Shown: positions 1-6,345, counted from the stretch's first letter. The stretch is DNA of 6,368 nt from Bryobacterales bacterium (GCA_003154855.1 PMEV01000191.1:453-6820), one strand, 5' to 3'. The notes: generated by a model not told the origin, from the sequence alone. Translations and numbers: made by a program.

Positions 1-227
1 AGCGCGCCGGCCACCGCCGGAGCGAACGCACGGGACTGTTTCCGGGCCGCGCTGAAAGCCAGCAACCGGTCGATCATCACGCCGATGGACCCCGCCGACA
101 TAATGAAAAGAATGACGACGACGCCTTTGGCCAGGATACCCATCTGGCTCCAGAGGGCGGGGATGTTCCATCCTACCGCGCCTTCCTGCAGCAACAGAAA
201 CGCCCAAACTTGCGATTGTAAAAGCAT
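1..227 (-). CDS. MotA/TolQ/ExbB proton channel family protein, N-terminal part
   Basis: Only the first 75 codons are present; the gene runs off the left edge. ExbB/TolQ proteins are inner-membrane proton channels that, with an ExbD/TolR partner, power TonB or TolA. The visible product starts MLLQSQVWAF, has an amphipathic N-terminus and then one membrane segment at about residues 29-52 (GILAKGVVVILFIMSAGSIG), followed by a basic cytoplasmic stretch (DRLLAFSAARKQSR). This resembles the first transmembrane helix and start of the cytoplasmic loop of the family. The ATG at 227 has a good AGGAG ribosome binding site 10 bases upstream. The gene lies 83 bp downstream of tonB on the same strand, which favours an ExbB role over MotA or TolQ. 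The conserved channel helices are outside the window, so the subfamily is inferred from the neighbour. Confidence 0.8.
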   Translation of the reverse strand, partial: MLLQSQVWAFLLLQEGAVGWNIPALWSQMGILAKGVVVILFIMSAGSIGVMIDRLLAFSAARKQSRAFAPAVAGA

Positions 228-237
228 TGTTCCTTTT

Positions 238-242
238 CTCCT
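238..242 (-). promoter_or_regulatory. Ribosome binding site of the ExbB-like gene
   Basis: AGGAG on the minus strand, 10 bases before the ATG at 227, with a second AAGGA closer to the start (231-235). It supports independent initiation of this gene and fixes its start. The rest of the 83-bp gap to tonB (228-310) holds no clear terminator or promoter that I can see. Confidence 0.55.
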
Positions 243-310
243 GCGAGTTGAATTTTACTTTCATTGCCCGCAGCCCCCGGAGCCGATCCGCGAGCTGCCA
301 GCCCGAATCC

Positions 311-1063
311 TTAATTGCTCAACGTGAAGTTCACGTCGATCTGCGTCACCACCTCCACCGGCTCCCCATTGAGGAGGGTCGGACGGTATTGCCACTGCCT
401 CACTGCCTCCTGCGCCGCGGGAATCAGCAGCGGATGCCCGCTGATGACCTGCAGATTCTGGATCGCGCCGTCCTTGCCGATGATGGCCGTGAAACGGACT
501 TGACCCTGAATGCGGGCCTGCTTAGCCAGCGCCGGGTACTGCGGGGTGATTTTCCGGATCAGGTTCGCCTGCTGTACGTTGCCACCCACGCGAATCCGCG
601 TGATCTTGGGCGCTTCCACCTTCACCGGGGGCGGAGGCGGAGGCGGAGCCGCGGTAGGCATCGAGCCGATGATGCCCCCGATTACGCCGCCCGCCGTGCC
701 GCCAGGCACACCGCCCGGCACGCCACCCACCACGCCACCGCCGGAGCTCGGAGGCAGTTCGTCTTCCTTGATCTCCGCCACCTGTCTGGGGATGACCTTG
801 GGCGCCATTAACCGCCCCGAGTCGAACTGACGGGGGATGACTCGGACCACTCTCGCCACCACGGCGGCCGGAGGCGGCGGTGGCGGAGGCGGGGGTGGCG
901 GCGCCACCAGGAAACTGGTCAGCGTGGTCCTGGGAAGCGCATCGAAATAGATCAGGGGGAACAGGACCATTAGGCCGATCACCATCATCTGTATCCCGAA
1001 GGACAACATGAAGGTCCAGGGCTTGTTGGTCTTCCCGCCCTCGAGGAGGCTTTGTTCGAACAT
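311..1063 (-). CDS. tonB: Energy transducer TonB
   Basis: 250-residue TonB-type protein that spans the periplasm and passes energy from an ExbB/ExbD proton channel to outer-membrane TonB-dependent receptors. In order it shows a short cytoplasmic N-terminus (MFEQSLLEGGKTNKPW), one membrane anchor at about residues 17-40, a run of 11 prolines at 55-65, the element IPRQ twice (76-79 and 91-94), a Gly-rich stretch at about 108-133 (GGVPGGVPGGTAGG), seven more prolines at 140-146, and a C-terminal TonB domain at about 157-250. That domain carries the usual YP (176-177), GQVRFTAIIGKDG, AVRQWQYRP and a beta-strand ending VDVNFTL-like (QIDVNFTLSN). I chose the ATG at 1063 over an in-frame start at 1126 because the anchor then sits near the N-terminus, as is normal. 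A GGAAAGGG lies upstream, and the extra 21 residues (MGWGSGAWRRD) look like translated spacer. The gene follows secF by 69 bp. Confidence 0.9.
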   Translation of the reverse strand: MFEQSLLEGGKTNKPWTFMLSFGIQMMVIGLMVLFPLIYFDALPRTTLTSFLVAPPPPPPPPPPPAAVVARVVRVIPRQFDSGRLMAPKVIPRQVAEIKEDELPPSSGGGVVGGVPGGVPGGTAGGVIGGIIGSMPTAAPPPPPPPVKVEAPKITRIRVGGNVQQANLIRKITPQYPALAKQARIQGQVRFTAIIGKDGAIQNLQVISGHPLLIPAAQEAVRQWQYRPTLLNGEPVEVVTQIDVNFTLSN

Positions 1064-1096
1064 ATCGGAGTACCCTTTCCTATTTTCTATTGCGTC

Positions 1097-1113
1097 CCGG
1101 CGCCACGCGCCGG
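1097..1113 (-). repeat. GC-rich hairpin between secF and tonB
   Basis: Perfect 7-bp inverted repeat, CCGGCGC, three-base loop, GCGCCGG, within the 69-bp gap between the secF stop and the tonB start. No T-run follows on the minus strand, so it is not a standard intrinsic terminator. It could stabilise or process the transcript between the Sec and TonB parts of the run, or be chance in GC-rich DNA. Confidence 0.4.
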
Positions 1114-1132
1114 AACCCCAACCCAAGCACCA

Positions 1133-2389
1133 CTACTTCTGCGCCTTCACGGGCCCCCTTCGGGGCGCCGGACCGGGCGCGGCGGCCACCGGACGATAGC
1201 CCGGCCTCTTTCGCGAATCTCTGAGATCCTGCCAGTACACCACGATCGGACTGGCGACGAAGATCGACGAATACGTCCCAATAATAATACCAATCACCAG
1301 AGCCAGCGAAAAGCCGTGCAGCACTTCCCCGCCAAACAGGAACAGCGCCAGCACGGTCAGGAAGGTGAGGCCGGAGGTCAGAATGGTCCGGCTCAGCGTC
1401 TGATTGACGCTCTTGTTAACCAGATCCCACATCTTCTCGCGGTGCGGAAGCCTCAGGTTCTCCCGGATCCGGTCGAACACCACGATGGTGTCGTTCATCG
1501 AATAGCCGACCAGCGTCAGCAGCGCCGCGATCACCGTCAGCGAGATTTCCTTGTTGAAGATCGAAAACAGCCCGATGGTGATGATCGTATCGTGGAACAC
1601 CGCCACCACAGCCGCCACTCCGTAGATCCACTCGAAACGGAAGGCGATGTAAACCAGCATCCCCGCCAGCGCCAGCAGCGTCGCCCGGATGGCCTGGGCG
1701 CGCAGTTCCGCGCCCGCCTTCGGCCCCACGATATCCACGCTCTTCACGTTGAACGGCGCCAGGTAGCATTCCTCTTTCAGCGTCCGGATCACCGCCGGCG
1801 TCACCCCCGGAATCCCGCTGAACTCGTCGAAGCTGGCCACCAGGCCGGAACGGTTCTTGTCCCGGTAATCCTTCAGCCGGCCCAGCAAGTCCTGCAACTG
1901 GGTCTCGCTCAGCGACGCGCCGGCGCCAATGAGCGGATCGCGCAGTCGGTTCGCCAGCGCCTCCTGGCCCGCGTTGTTGAAATCCAGCTTGCCGCTCCCC
2001 GGCTGTCCGAAGGTGGCCTCCAGCGTCTCGGTCATGGCCTGCCGGGAGGCGGCCAATTCCTGGTCGCTCTTCAGCTCCGTCCCGATCAGCACCTCGTTCC
2101 CGTTCCCCACCACGGTCTGCACCGTGATCTCCCCGGTGATGCGCCGCGATAGTGCCGCGCGAATCTTCTCCACCGGAGGCGGATTCTGGAACTTCACGAA
2201 CATGTTCGTCCCGCCACGGAAGTCGATCCCGTACCGCGGTCCCCCCTTCATGGCCATGCTGGCGATGCCAGCCACCGAAAGCACCAGCGAGGCGGCGATG
2301 AAGGGCCACTTGTTGCCCAGGAAGTCAAAATTAGTATTTCTAAATATTTCCATGCGGAGCGCCGTGCTGGTACCCGAAGAATTGGACAC
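1133..2389 (-). CDS. secF: Protein translocase subunit SecF
   Basis: Inner-membrane subunit of the SecDF complex, which uses the proton motive force to pull exported proteins through SecYEG. The 418-residue product has a first membrane segment at about 28-47, then the family motif GIDFRGGT (54-61), a periplasmic domain to about 233, and five clustered membrane segments (about 234-252, 256-278, 284-305, 335-353, 359-382). The hallmark GYSMNDTIVVFDRIREN is at 295-311, NQTLSRTILTSG follows at 329-340, and IVGPKAG at 220-226 ends the periplasmic part. The tail after 386 is basic and Pro/Ala-rich. The product is much longer than E. coli SecF (323 residues), mainly through extra periplasmic sequence at about 100-215. 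The start at 2389 is GTG, with GGAAAG just upstream and an in-frame TAA 15 bases before it. The ATG at 2353 (residue 13, MEIFRNTNFDFLG) fits typical SecF N-termini better but lacks a ribosome binding site, so the start is uncertain. secD lies 53 bp upstream. Confidence 0.95.
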   Translation of the reverse strand: MSNSSGTSTALRMEIFRNTNFDFLGNKWPFIAASLVLSVAGIASMAMKGGPRYGIDFRGGTNMFVKFQNPPPVEKIRAALSRRITGEITVQTVVGNGNEVLIGTELKSDQELAASRQAMTETLEATFGQPGSGKLDFNNAGQEALANRLRDPLIGAGASLSETQLQDLLGRLKDYRDKNRSGLVASFDEFSGIPGVTPAVIRTLKEECYLAPFNVKSVDIVGPKAGAELRAQAIRATLLALAGMLVYIAFRFEWIYGVAAVVAVFHDTIITIGLFSIFNKEISLTVIAALLTLVGYSMNDTIVVFDRIRENLRLPHREKMWDLVNKSVNQTLSRTILTSGLTFLTVLALFLFGGEVLHGFSLALVIGIIIGTYSSIFVASPIVVYWQDLRDSRKRPGYRPVAAAPGPAPRRGPVKAQK

Positions 2390-2442
2390 CAGCTTTCCGA
2401 ATTAAGTTCCCGATCACCGAGGTTAAAACCGTCACAGATCCC

Positions 2443-4068
2443 CTAAATACTCAGTTCCGTCACCTGACTCTGGCGGTTGATGTGCCAATCGAACATGGCC
2501 CTGGAGACGACCACCGCCGTGAAGACATTGGCCAGCAGGCCGATCACCAGAGTGACCGCGAAGCCTTTCACCGGGCCCGTGCCGAACATGAACAGGAAGG
2601 CGCAGGATACCACCGTTGTGACGTGCGTGTCGACAATGGTACGAAAGGCCTTGTTGAAGCCCGCGGCGACGGCCGGCACCACTCCGTTGCCCGCCCGCAA
2701 CTCCTCGCGAATCCGTTCAAAAATAAGCACATTACTATCCACCGCCATACCGACCGTGAGGATCATCCCGGCGATCCCGGGCAAGGTCAGCACCGCCCCG
2801 ACATAGCTCAGCACAGCCAGCAGGATGACGGTGTTCAGGAACAGGGCCAGCACCGCATTCACGCCCGCCCCCTTGTAGTAGATCAGCATGGCCAGGATCA
2901 CCGCCCCCAGCCCCACCATGCCTGCGATCAGCCCCTGCCGGATCGAGTCCGCGCCCAGCGAGGGGCCCACCGTGCGCTCCTCCGGGTATTGGATTCCCGC
3001 CGGCAACGATCCCTCCCGCAGCACCAGCGCCAGGTCCGAGGCGTCCTGCTCGTTCGCGGCGCCCGTGATTCGCCCGGAATCCTCGATGCGGTTCTGGATG
3101 GTGGGGGCGCTGCGAACCTGGTTGTCCAGGACGATCGCCAGCCGGTTGCCGATATTGGACTCCGTGAAGCGGGCGAACCGCCGGGAACCATCCTTGCCCA
3201 GTACGAAGTCGGTTTCCCACCGGCCCATCTCGCCCCGGCTGGGGCGGGCGTTGCGCAGGTCGCGGCCCGTAACCACCGCGGTGCGGCCCAGCAGGTACCA
3301 GATCTCGCCGTTGCCTTCCTCCCCGCGCGCGCTCCCCCGGACCAGCTTCGAGTCCAGGGGCAAGACCCCGCCGTTCTTGGCCAGGGCGTCGTCCCGGCTC
3401 GAGTAGGGACCGCCCTTTACCGAGCACAACTCCAGCATCGCCGCCGTCTGCATGATCCCCTTCACGCGCGCCGGGTCGTCCACGCCAGGCAGCTCGACCA
3501 CCAGCTCGAACTCCGCATCGGCGCGGCGGCGCTCCTGGATGGTGGTCTCCCCGACCCCCAGGCCGTTGATGCGGTGCTCGATGGTCTGCTTGGTCTGGTC
3601 CAGCGTGTCCTTCTTCAACGCGATCAGATCCGTCGGCTTCATGTTCAGACGGTATTCCGTGGGGCTCACGCCCGTCAGGAACCAGGACGCGTACCGGCTC
3701 GTGTTGATCAGGTTGCGCAGGTCGCCGACTTTGCTTCCCGACACGCCCTTGATGTTGATCTGGATGCTGTCGGCTTCCTTCACGGTGGACGGATCGTTCC
3801 GCTCCATCCCCGCGTAGTCGATCCCGTTCTTGCGCAGGTCTTCCTTCAGGCTCTCGATGGTCCGGTCGGCCTCGGCCTTCATGGCATCCTGCACCTGGAC
3901 CTCCAGCACCAGGAAGCTACCGCCCTTCAAATCCAGCCCCAGCCGAATGTTGTTCTTGAGGTTGGCCTTCAGTTCGTCCACGGACTTGGGCAGCCCGATT
4001 ATTCCGTAGGCTGCCAGCAGCAGCACGCCCACAATGACGCTGGTTCTCGCTTTAGGGGCTTGGATCAT
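2443..4068 (-). CDS. secD: Protein translocase subunit SecD
   Basis: Partner of SecF in the proton-driven SecDF accessory complex of the Sec translocon, in the inner membrane. The 541-residue product has an N-terminal membrane segment at about 9-27, then LGLDLKGGS (43-51, the SecD counterpart of the SecF DFRGG motif), and a large periplasmic region to about 376. That region includes INGLGVGETTIQ and VVELPGVDDPARVKGIM, both typical of the P1 domain. Five C-terminal membrane segments follow (about 379-398, 403-423, 425-443, 474-495, 499-525). The conserved loop is GMAVDSNVLIFERIREE (440-456); the family usually has DAN where this has DSN (444-446), a mild change that leaves the Asp important for proton transport. 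The ATG at 4068 has GGAAAG five bases upstream. It starts 24 bp after yajC ends and is probably co-transcribed with it and secF. Confidence 0.96.
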   Translation of the reverse strand: MIQAPKARTSVIVGVLLLAAYGIIGLPKSVDELKANLKNNIRLGLDLKGGSFLVLEVQVQDAMKAEADRTIESLKEDLRKNGIDYAGMERNDPSTVKEADSIQINIKGVSGSKVGDLRNLINTSRYASWFLTGVSPTEYRLNMKPTDLIALKKDTLDQTKQTIEHRINGLGVGETTIQERRRADAEFELVVELPGVDDPARVKGIMQTAAMLELCSVKGGPYSSRDDALAKNGGVLPLDSKLVRGSARGEEGNGEIWYLLGRTAVVTGRDLRNARPSRGEMGRWETDFVLGKDGSRRFARFTESNIGNRLAIVLDNQVRSAPTIQNRIEDSGRITGAANEQDASDLALVLREGSLPAGIQYPEERTVGPSLGADSIRQGLIAGMVGLGAVILAMLIYYKGAGVNAVLALFLNTVILLAVLSYVGAVLTLPGIAGMILTVGMAVDSNVLIFERIREELRAGNGVVPAVAAGFNKAFRTIVDTHVTTVVSCAFLFMFGTGPVKGFAVTLVIGLLANVFTAVVVSRAMFDWHINRQSQVTELSI

Positions 4069-4092
4069 CAGTTCTTTCCGGTCGCGGAGTTG

Positions 4093-4422
4093 TTACTTCT
4101 TCACTTCTCCCTGCTGGATCATGCTCGACACGGCGCTCCGTGCCACCTGCAATTTCACGTTGTCGGGCTTGACGCGCAGAATCAGCGTCTCGTCGTCGTT
4201 TATCGCCACGATGGCGCCCACGATGCCGCCGCTGGTCACTACCGTCTGGCCGTTCTGCAGCTCCGAGAGCATCTTCTGCTGCGTCTTCCGCTGCCGCTGC
4301 ATGGGCCGAATCACCAGAAAGTAGAAGATGGCGAAGATCAGAAAGAACGGCAGAAGGCCCGTTAGCGGGTTGCCTGCCTGGGGAGTCGCGGATGGCGTGT
4401 CGACAAACAAATTCAGGAGCAC
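4093..4422 (-). CDS. yajC: Preprotein translocase subunit YajC
   Basis: Small single-span membrane protein that associates with SecDF; its exact role is accessory. With the GTG at 4422 the product is 109 residues, close to the 110 of E. coli YajC. It has a short N-terminus, one membrane helix at about 22-38 with the hallmark FYFLVIRPMQRQRK running out of it, then a small cytoplasmic domain with the family signature VVTSGGIVGAIVAI and a Lys-rich end (GEVKK). I chose 4422 because a GAGG lies six bases upstream. An in-frame GTG at 4476 would add 18 residues (MYGHAERVRGPGGDVRPI) with no YajC character. The tgt stop is 98 bp upstream and secD begins 24 bp downstream. Confidence 0.92.
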   Translation of the reverse strand: MLLNLFVDTPSATPQAGNPLTGLLPFFLIFAIFYFLVIRPMQRQRKTQQKMLSELQNGQTVVTSGGIVGAIVAINDDETLILRVKPDNVKLQVARSAVSSMIQQGEVKK

Positions 4423-4428
4423 GATCGG

Positions 4429-4432
4429 CCTC
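4429..4432 (-). promoter_or_regulatory. Ribosome binding site that sets the yajC start
   Basis: GAGG on the minus strand, six bases before the GTG at 4422. It is the only Shine-Dalgarno-like sequence well spaced from any of the several in-frame GTG codons, and it selects the family-length product. Confidence 0.45.
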
Positions 4433-4520
4433 ACGTCGCCGCCCGGTCCCCGCACTCGCTCTGCATGGCCATACACACAGCCATTCCAGAGGTCGAGGGG
4501 AAGTGCCTAACTGACTTCCT

Positions 4521-5651
4521 TTATCCTGAAACCGGCACGGAGCGGATCGCTTCCAAGTACTCGGGTAGCGTTCCTATCAATATAGAGTGCCTGATCCGCC
4601 TCATGATGTCAAGGTAGTGGTGCAGGTTGTGCAAAGTGGCCAGGCTGGCGAACAGAATCTCCCCCGCCTGGAAGAGGTGGCGCAGGTAGGCGCGCGAGAA
4701 GTTCCGGCAGGTGTAGCACGGGCAGGCCGCATCCAGCGGACCGGGGTCTTCCTTGTAGCGCGCATGCTTAATAACGACCCGCCCCTGGCTCGTGAACAGG
4801 CAGCCGTTGCGGGCGTTGCGCGACGGCAGCACGCAATCCATCATGTCCACGCCCCGCGCCACGTATTCGCCCAATTCCTCGGGCATCCCCACTCCCATCA
4901 CGTAGCGCGGCCTCGCGCGCGGCAGCAGCGGCGCCGCGATTTCCACCATTTCCAGGCTCAGCGGCCGCGGCTCGCCCACCGACAGGCCGCCGATCGCATA
5001 ACCCTCCGCCTCCAGCGGCAGCAGTTCCTCGGCGCACCACCGGCGCAGGTCGCCGTAGCTGGCGCCCTGCACGATCGGGAAAAGGCTCGCCTGCTCTTTC
5101 TCCGGCCGATTCCTGTAATGCGCGAATGCCGCCCGCGCCCAGCGCAGCGTGCGCTCCACCGATTGCCGCGCTTGCGCGTGCCCCGCCGGATACTCCAGGC
5201 ACTCGTCCAGCACCATCATAATGTCGCTCCCGAGCGCCAGTTGCACGTCCACGGTGGATTCCGGCGTGAACAGGTGCGCGTCGCCGTTCAGGTGCGAGCG
5301 GAACAGCACCCCTTCGTCCGTCACCTGCCGCAAATCGCTCAGGCTGAAAACCTGGTAGCCGCCGGAATCCGTCAGGATGGCCCGCGGCCAGCTCATGAAC
5401 CGGTGCAACCCTCCCAGCGAGCGGATCGATTCGTGGCCCGGCCGAAGATAAAGATGATACGTGTTGGCCAGCAGGATGCGCACGTCCAGATCGGCCATCA
5501 GGTCCCGCTGCGCCACGCCCTTGACCGTGGCCTGCGTGCCCACCGGCATGAACACAGGTGTCTCTATGTCCCCATGCGGCGTGTGCAGCACGCCCGCCCG
5601 CGCCCGTGTCCGCGGGCACTCGGCGACGATCTCGAACGTTACGGCGGGCAA
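4521..5651 (-). CDS. tgt: tRNA-guanine(34) transglycosylase (queuine/preQ1 base exchange)
   Basis: Cytoplasmic enzyme that swaps guanine at the wobble position of GUN-anticodon tRNAs (Asp, Asn, His, Tyr) for preQ1, on the way to queuosine. The product has 376 residues, normal for bacterial Tgt. Visible family landmarks are ETPVFMPVGTQATVKG (30-45), TDSGGYQVFSL with Asp95, VLDE with Asp149, FPIVQG with Gln195, and GGLSVGE (221-227). DMMDCVLPSRNARNG follows, where Asp272 aligns with the catalytic nucleophile (Asp264 in E. coli). The zinc site is complete: Cys310, Cys312, Cys315 (CPCYTC) and His341 (TLHNLHHYL). The start is TTG: an in-frame TAG lies 9 bases upstream and the nearby ATGs are out of frame. 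The ribosome binding site is weak (GGA). A REP-like palindrome begins only 16 bp upstream of this start, so the promoter cannot lie in a normal adjacent intergenic region. tgt heads the yajC-secD-secF run. Confidence 0.96.
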   Translation of the reverse strand: MPAVTFEIVAECPRTRARAGVLHTPHGDIETPVFMPVGTQATVKGVAQRDLMADLDVRILLANTYHLYLRPGHESIRSLGGLHRFMSWPRAILTDSGGYQVFSLSDLRQVTDEGVLFRSHLNGDAHLFTPESTVDVQLALGSDIMMVLDECLEYPAGHAQARQSVERTLRWARAAFAHYRNRPEKEQASLFPIVQGASYGDLRRWCAEELLPLEAEGYAIGGLSVGEPRPLSLEMVEIAAPLLPRARPRYVMGVGMPEELGEYVARGVDMMDCVLPSRNARNGCLFTSQGRVVIKHARYKEDPGPLDAACPCYTCRNFSRAYLRHLFQAGEILFASLATLHNLHHYLDIMRRIRHSILIGTLPEYLEAIRSVPVSG

Positions 5652-5667
5652 GCATCCATTCTAGCGG

Positions 5668-5692
5668 GTAGCGCCGGCGGTCTTGCCGCCGG
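5668..5692 (+). repeat. Left REP-like palindrome with GTAG foot
   Basis: Begins GTAGC, then an 8-bp stem: GCCGGCGG at 5673-5680 pairs with CCGCCGGC at 5686-5693 around the loop TCTTG. It ends 11 bp before the ATG of the RAYT and begins 16 bp upstream of the tgt TTG on the other strand. If transcription enters from the right, it would form a hairpin in the tgt leader. Confidence 0.75.
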
Positions 5693-5703
5693 CTTCGTAC
5701 CGC

Positions 5704-6219
5704 ATGTTTTGGCGAAGACGACTGCCGCATTGGGTTCCCGAGGATTCCATCGCGTTCGTCACCTGGCGACTGGCGGGAACGCATCCGCAGCTCCCGCCCG
5801 AGGTGATCCACCGCGATCCCCATCCGGGTAGGTTCTTCGTGGCCCAGGATCGGCGCCTGGACAGCGCCCTGCAGGGACCGCGCTGGCTTCAGGACCCGCC
5901 CATCGCAACAATGGTCGCAGAGGCCCTGGAGCATGGAGAGACAGTCCGCCGGGCGTATTCCTTGTTTGGCTGGGTGATCATGCCCAACCACATTCACCTT
6001 GTGTTGCGGCCCCAGGGCAAGCTGTCAGCCAGCCTACGATGGTTGAAAACAGCGACCGCGATACGGGCCAACCGCGTCTTGGCGAAAACTGGGGAGGCAT
6101 TCTGGCAGAGGGAGTACTTCGATCGCTGGATTCGATCCGAGAAAGAGCTGGCGTCGGTGATGGCGTACGTGGAGGCTAATCCCGTAACGGCCGGTTTGGT
6201 GTCCAGTCCGGAGGACTAG
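5704..6219 (+). CDS. REP-associated tyrosine transposase (RAYT, Y1_Tnp / HUH family), possibly C-terminally truncated
   Basis: 171-residue protein of the Y1 single-strand DNA transposase superfamily related to IS200/IS605 TnpA. RAYTs act on GTAG-footed REP hairpins. Visible landmarks are RRRLPHWVPEDSIAFVTWRL at 4-23, a form common in RAYTs of GC-rich soil phyla, and GWVIMPNHIHLVLRP at 89-103 containing the metal-binding HUH pair His96 and His98. FWQREYFDRWIRSEKEL follows at 133-149, with Tyr138 a likely catalytic tyrosine, then YVEANPVTAGLV at 155-166. I chose the ATG at 5704. A TTG at 5683 lies inside the REP and would add only LPPASYR-like residues. No Shine-Dalgarno precedes either. The protein stops at SSPED. 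The next codons would read PWSSA, so the TAG replaces the Trp of the usual PEDWPWSSA ending, and readthrough would add 25 residues before a TAG at 6295. Confidence 0.88.
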   Translation: MFWRRRLPHWVPEDSIAFVTWRLAGTHPQLPPEVIHRDPHPGRFFVAQDRRLDSALQGPRWLQDPPIATMVAEALEHGETVRRAYSLFGWVIMPNHIHLVLRPQGKLSASLRWLKTATAIRANRVLAKTGEAFWQREYFDRWIRSEKELASVMAYVEANPVTAGLVSSPED

Positions 6220-6243
6220 CCGTGGTCGAGTGCGCGAAATGCA

Positions 6244-6268
6244 CCGGCGGCGAGACCGCCGGCGCTAC
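6244..6268 (-). repeat. Right REP-like palindrome with GTAG foot (inverted copy)
   Basis: Inverted copy of the 5668-5692 repeat, 24 of 25 positions the same. CCGGCGG (6244-6250) pairs with CCGCCGG (6256-6262) around CGAGA, and CTAC on the plus strand (6265-6268) is the GTAG foot on the minus strand. It begins 24 bp after the RAYT stop codon and would be coding if the amber codon were read through. Confidence 0.75.
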
Positions 6269-6318
6269 ACGAGATCGCGCAGGACTTCGGCACGTAGCCG
6301 CGCCGCTCCTCAGGCGCT

Positions 6319-6337
6319 GTTGCTACGATGGTAGAAC
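6319..6337. repeat. Short imperfect inverted repeat before the right-edge gene
   Basis: GTTGCTAC and GTAGAAC are inverted copies with one bulged base around GATG, ending 8 bp before the ATG at 6346. It lies in the 77 bp between the right REP and that gene, which may be what is left of the original intergenic region. It could be an operator or chance. Confidence 0.2.
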
Positions 6338-6345
6338 ACTCCCCT

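Larger units (their letters stand above)
5668..6268 (+). mobile_element. REP-flanked RAYT unit (REPtron-like element)
   Basis: A RAYT gene bounded by two inverted copies of one 25-bp palindromic sequence, differing at a single loop position. Both copies have GTAG at the outer foot, the tetranucleotide known to be recognised by RAYT proteins beside REP hairpins. The whole unit is about 601 bp. No target duplication is visible outside the ends, as expected for HUH enzymes. It lies between the divergent tgt operon and the gene at the right edge. Confidence 0.7.

Noticed and set aside
1097..1113. Intrinsic terminator after secF
   Set aside because: The stem is strong but no T-rich tail follows on the minus strand, so I list it only as a hairpin.
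1052..2152. Plus-strand open frame of 366 codons opposite secF
   Set aside because: Low-complexity Arg/Gln/His shadow of an unmistakable SecF; no domain.
2482..4365. Very long plus-strand open frame (627 codons) antisense to secD and yajC
   Set aside because: It is rich in His, Gln, Arg and Asp with no recognisable domain, and lies opposite two clear genes. Such frames arise from codon bias in GC-rich DNA.
4431..4484. 17-codon minus-strand frame (MAVCMAMQSE...) ending 8 bases before the yajC GTG, its TGA touching the GAGG
   Set aside because: Could be a leader peptide coupled to yajC, but it has no properly spaced ribosome binding site and nothing in the peptide supports it.
5658..5663. TAGAAT on the minus strand, resembling a -10 box just upstream of tgt
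   Set aside because: No matching -35 at the right spacing (the position falls in the REP loop and stem), and transcription would begin at or past the TTG start.
4587..5831. Plus-strand open frame of 414 codons opposite tgt
   Set aside because: Same shadow composition (Arg, His, Gln, Val), no motif, runs across the tgt start and the REP palindrome.
4768..5997. Minus-strand open frame of 409 codons overlapping tgt in another frame and the RAYT in antisense
   Set aside because: Crosses two real genes and the repeat between them, with a composition typical of an out-of-frame translation.
6220..6294. Short frame after the RAYT stop encoding PWSSARNAPAARPP
   Set aside because: Not a separate gene; it is the readthrough continuation of the RAYT frame and then translated REP sequence.
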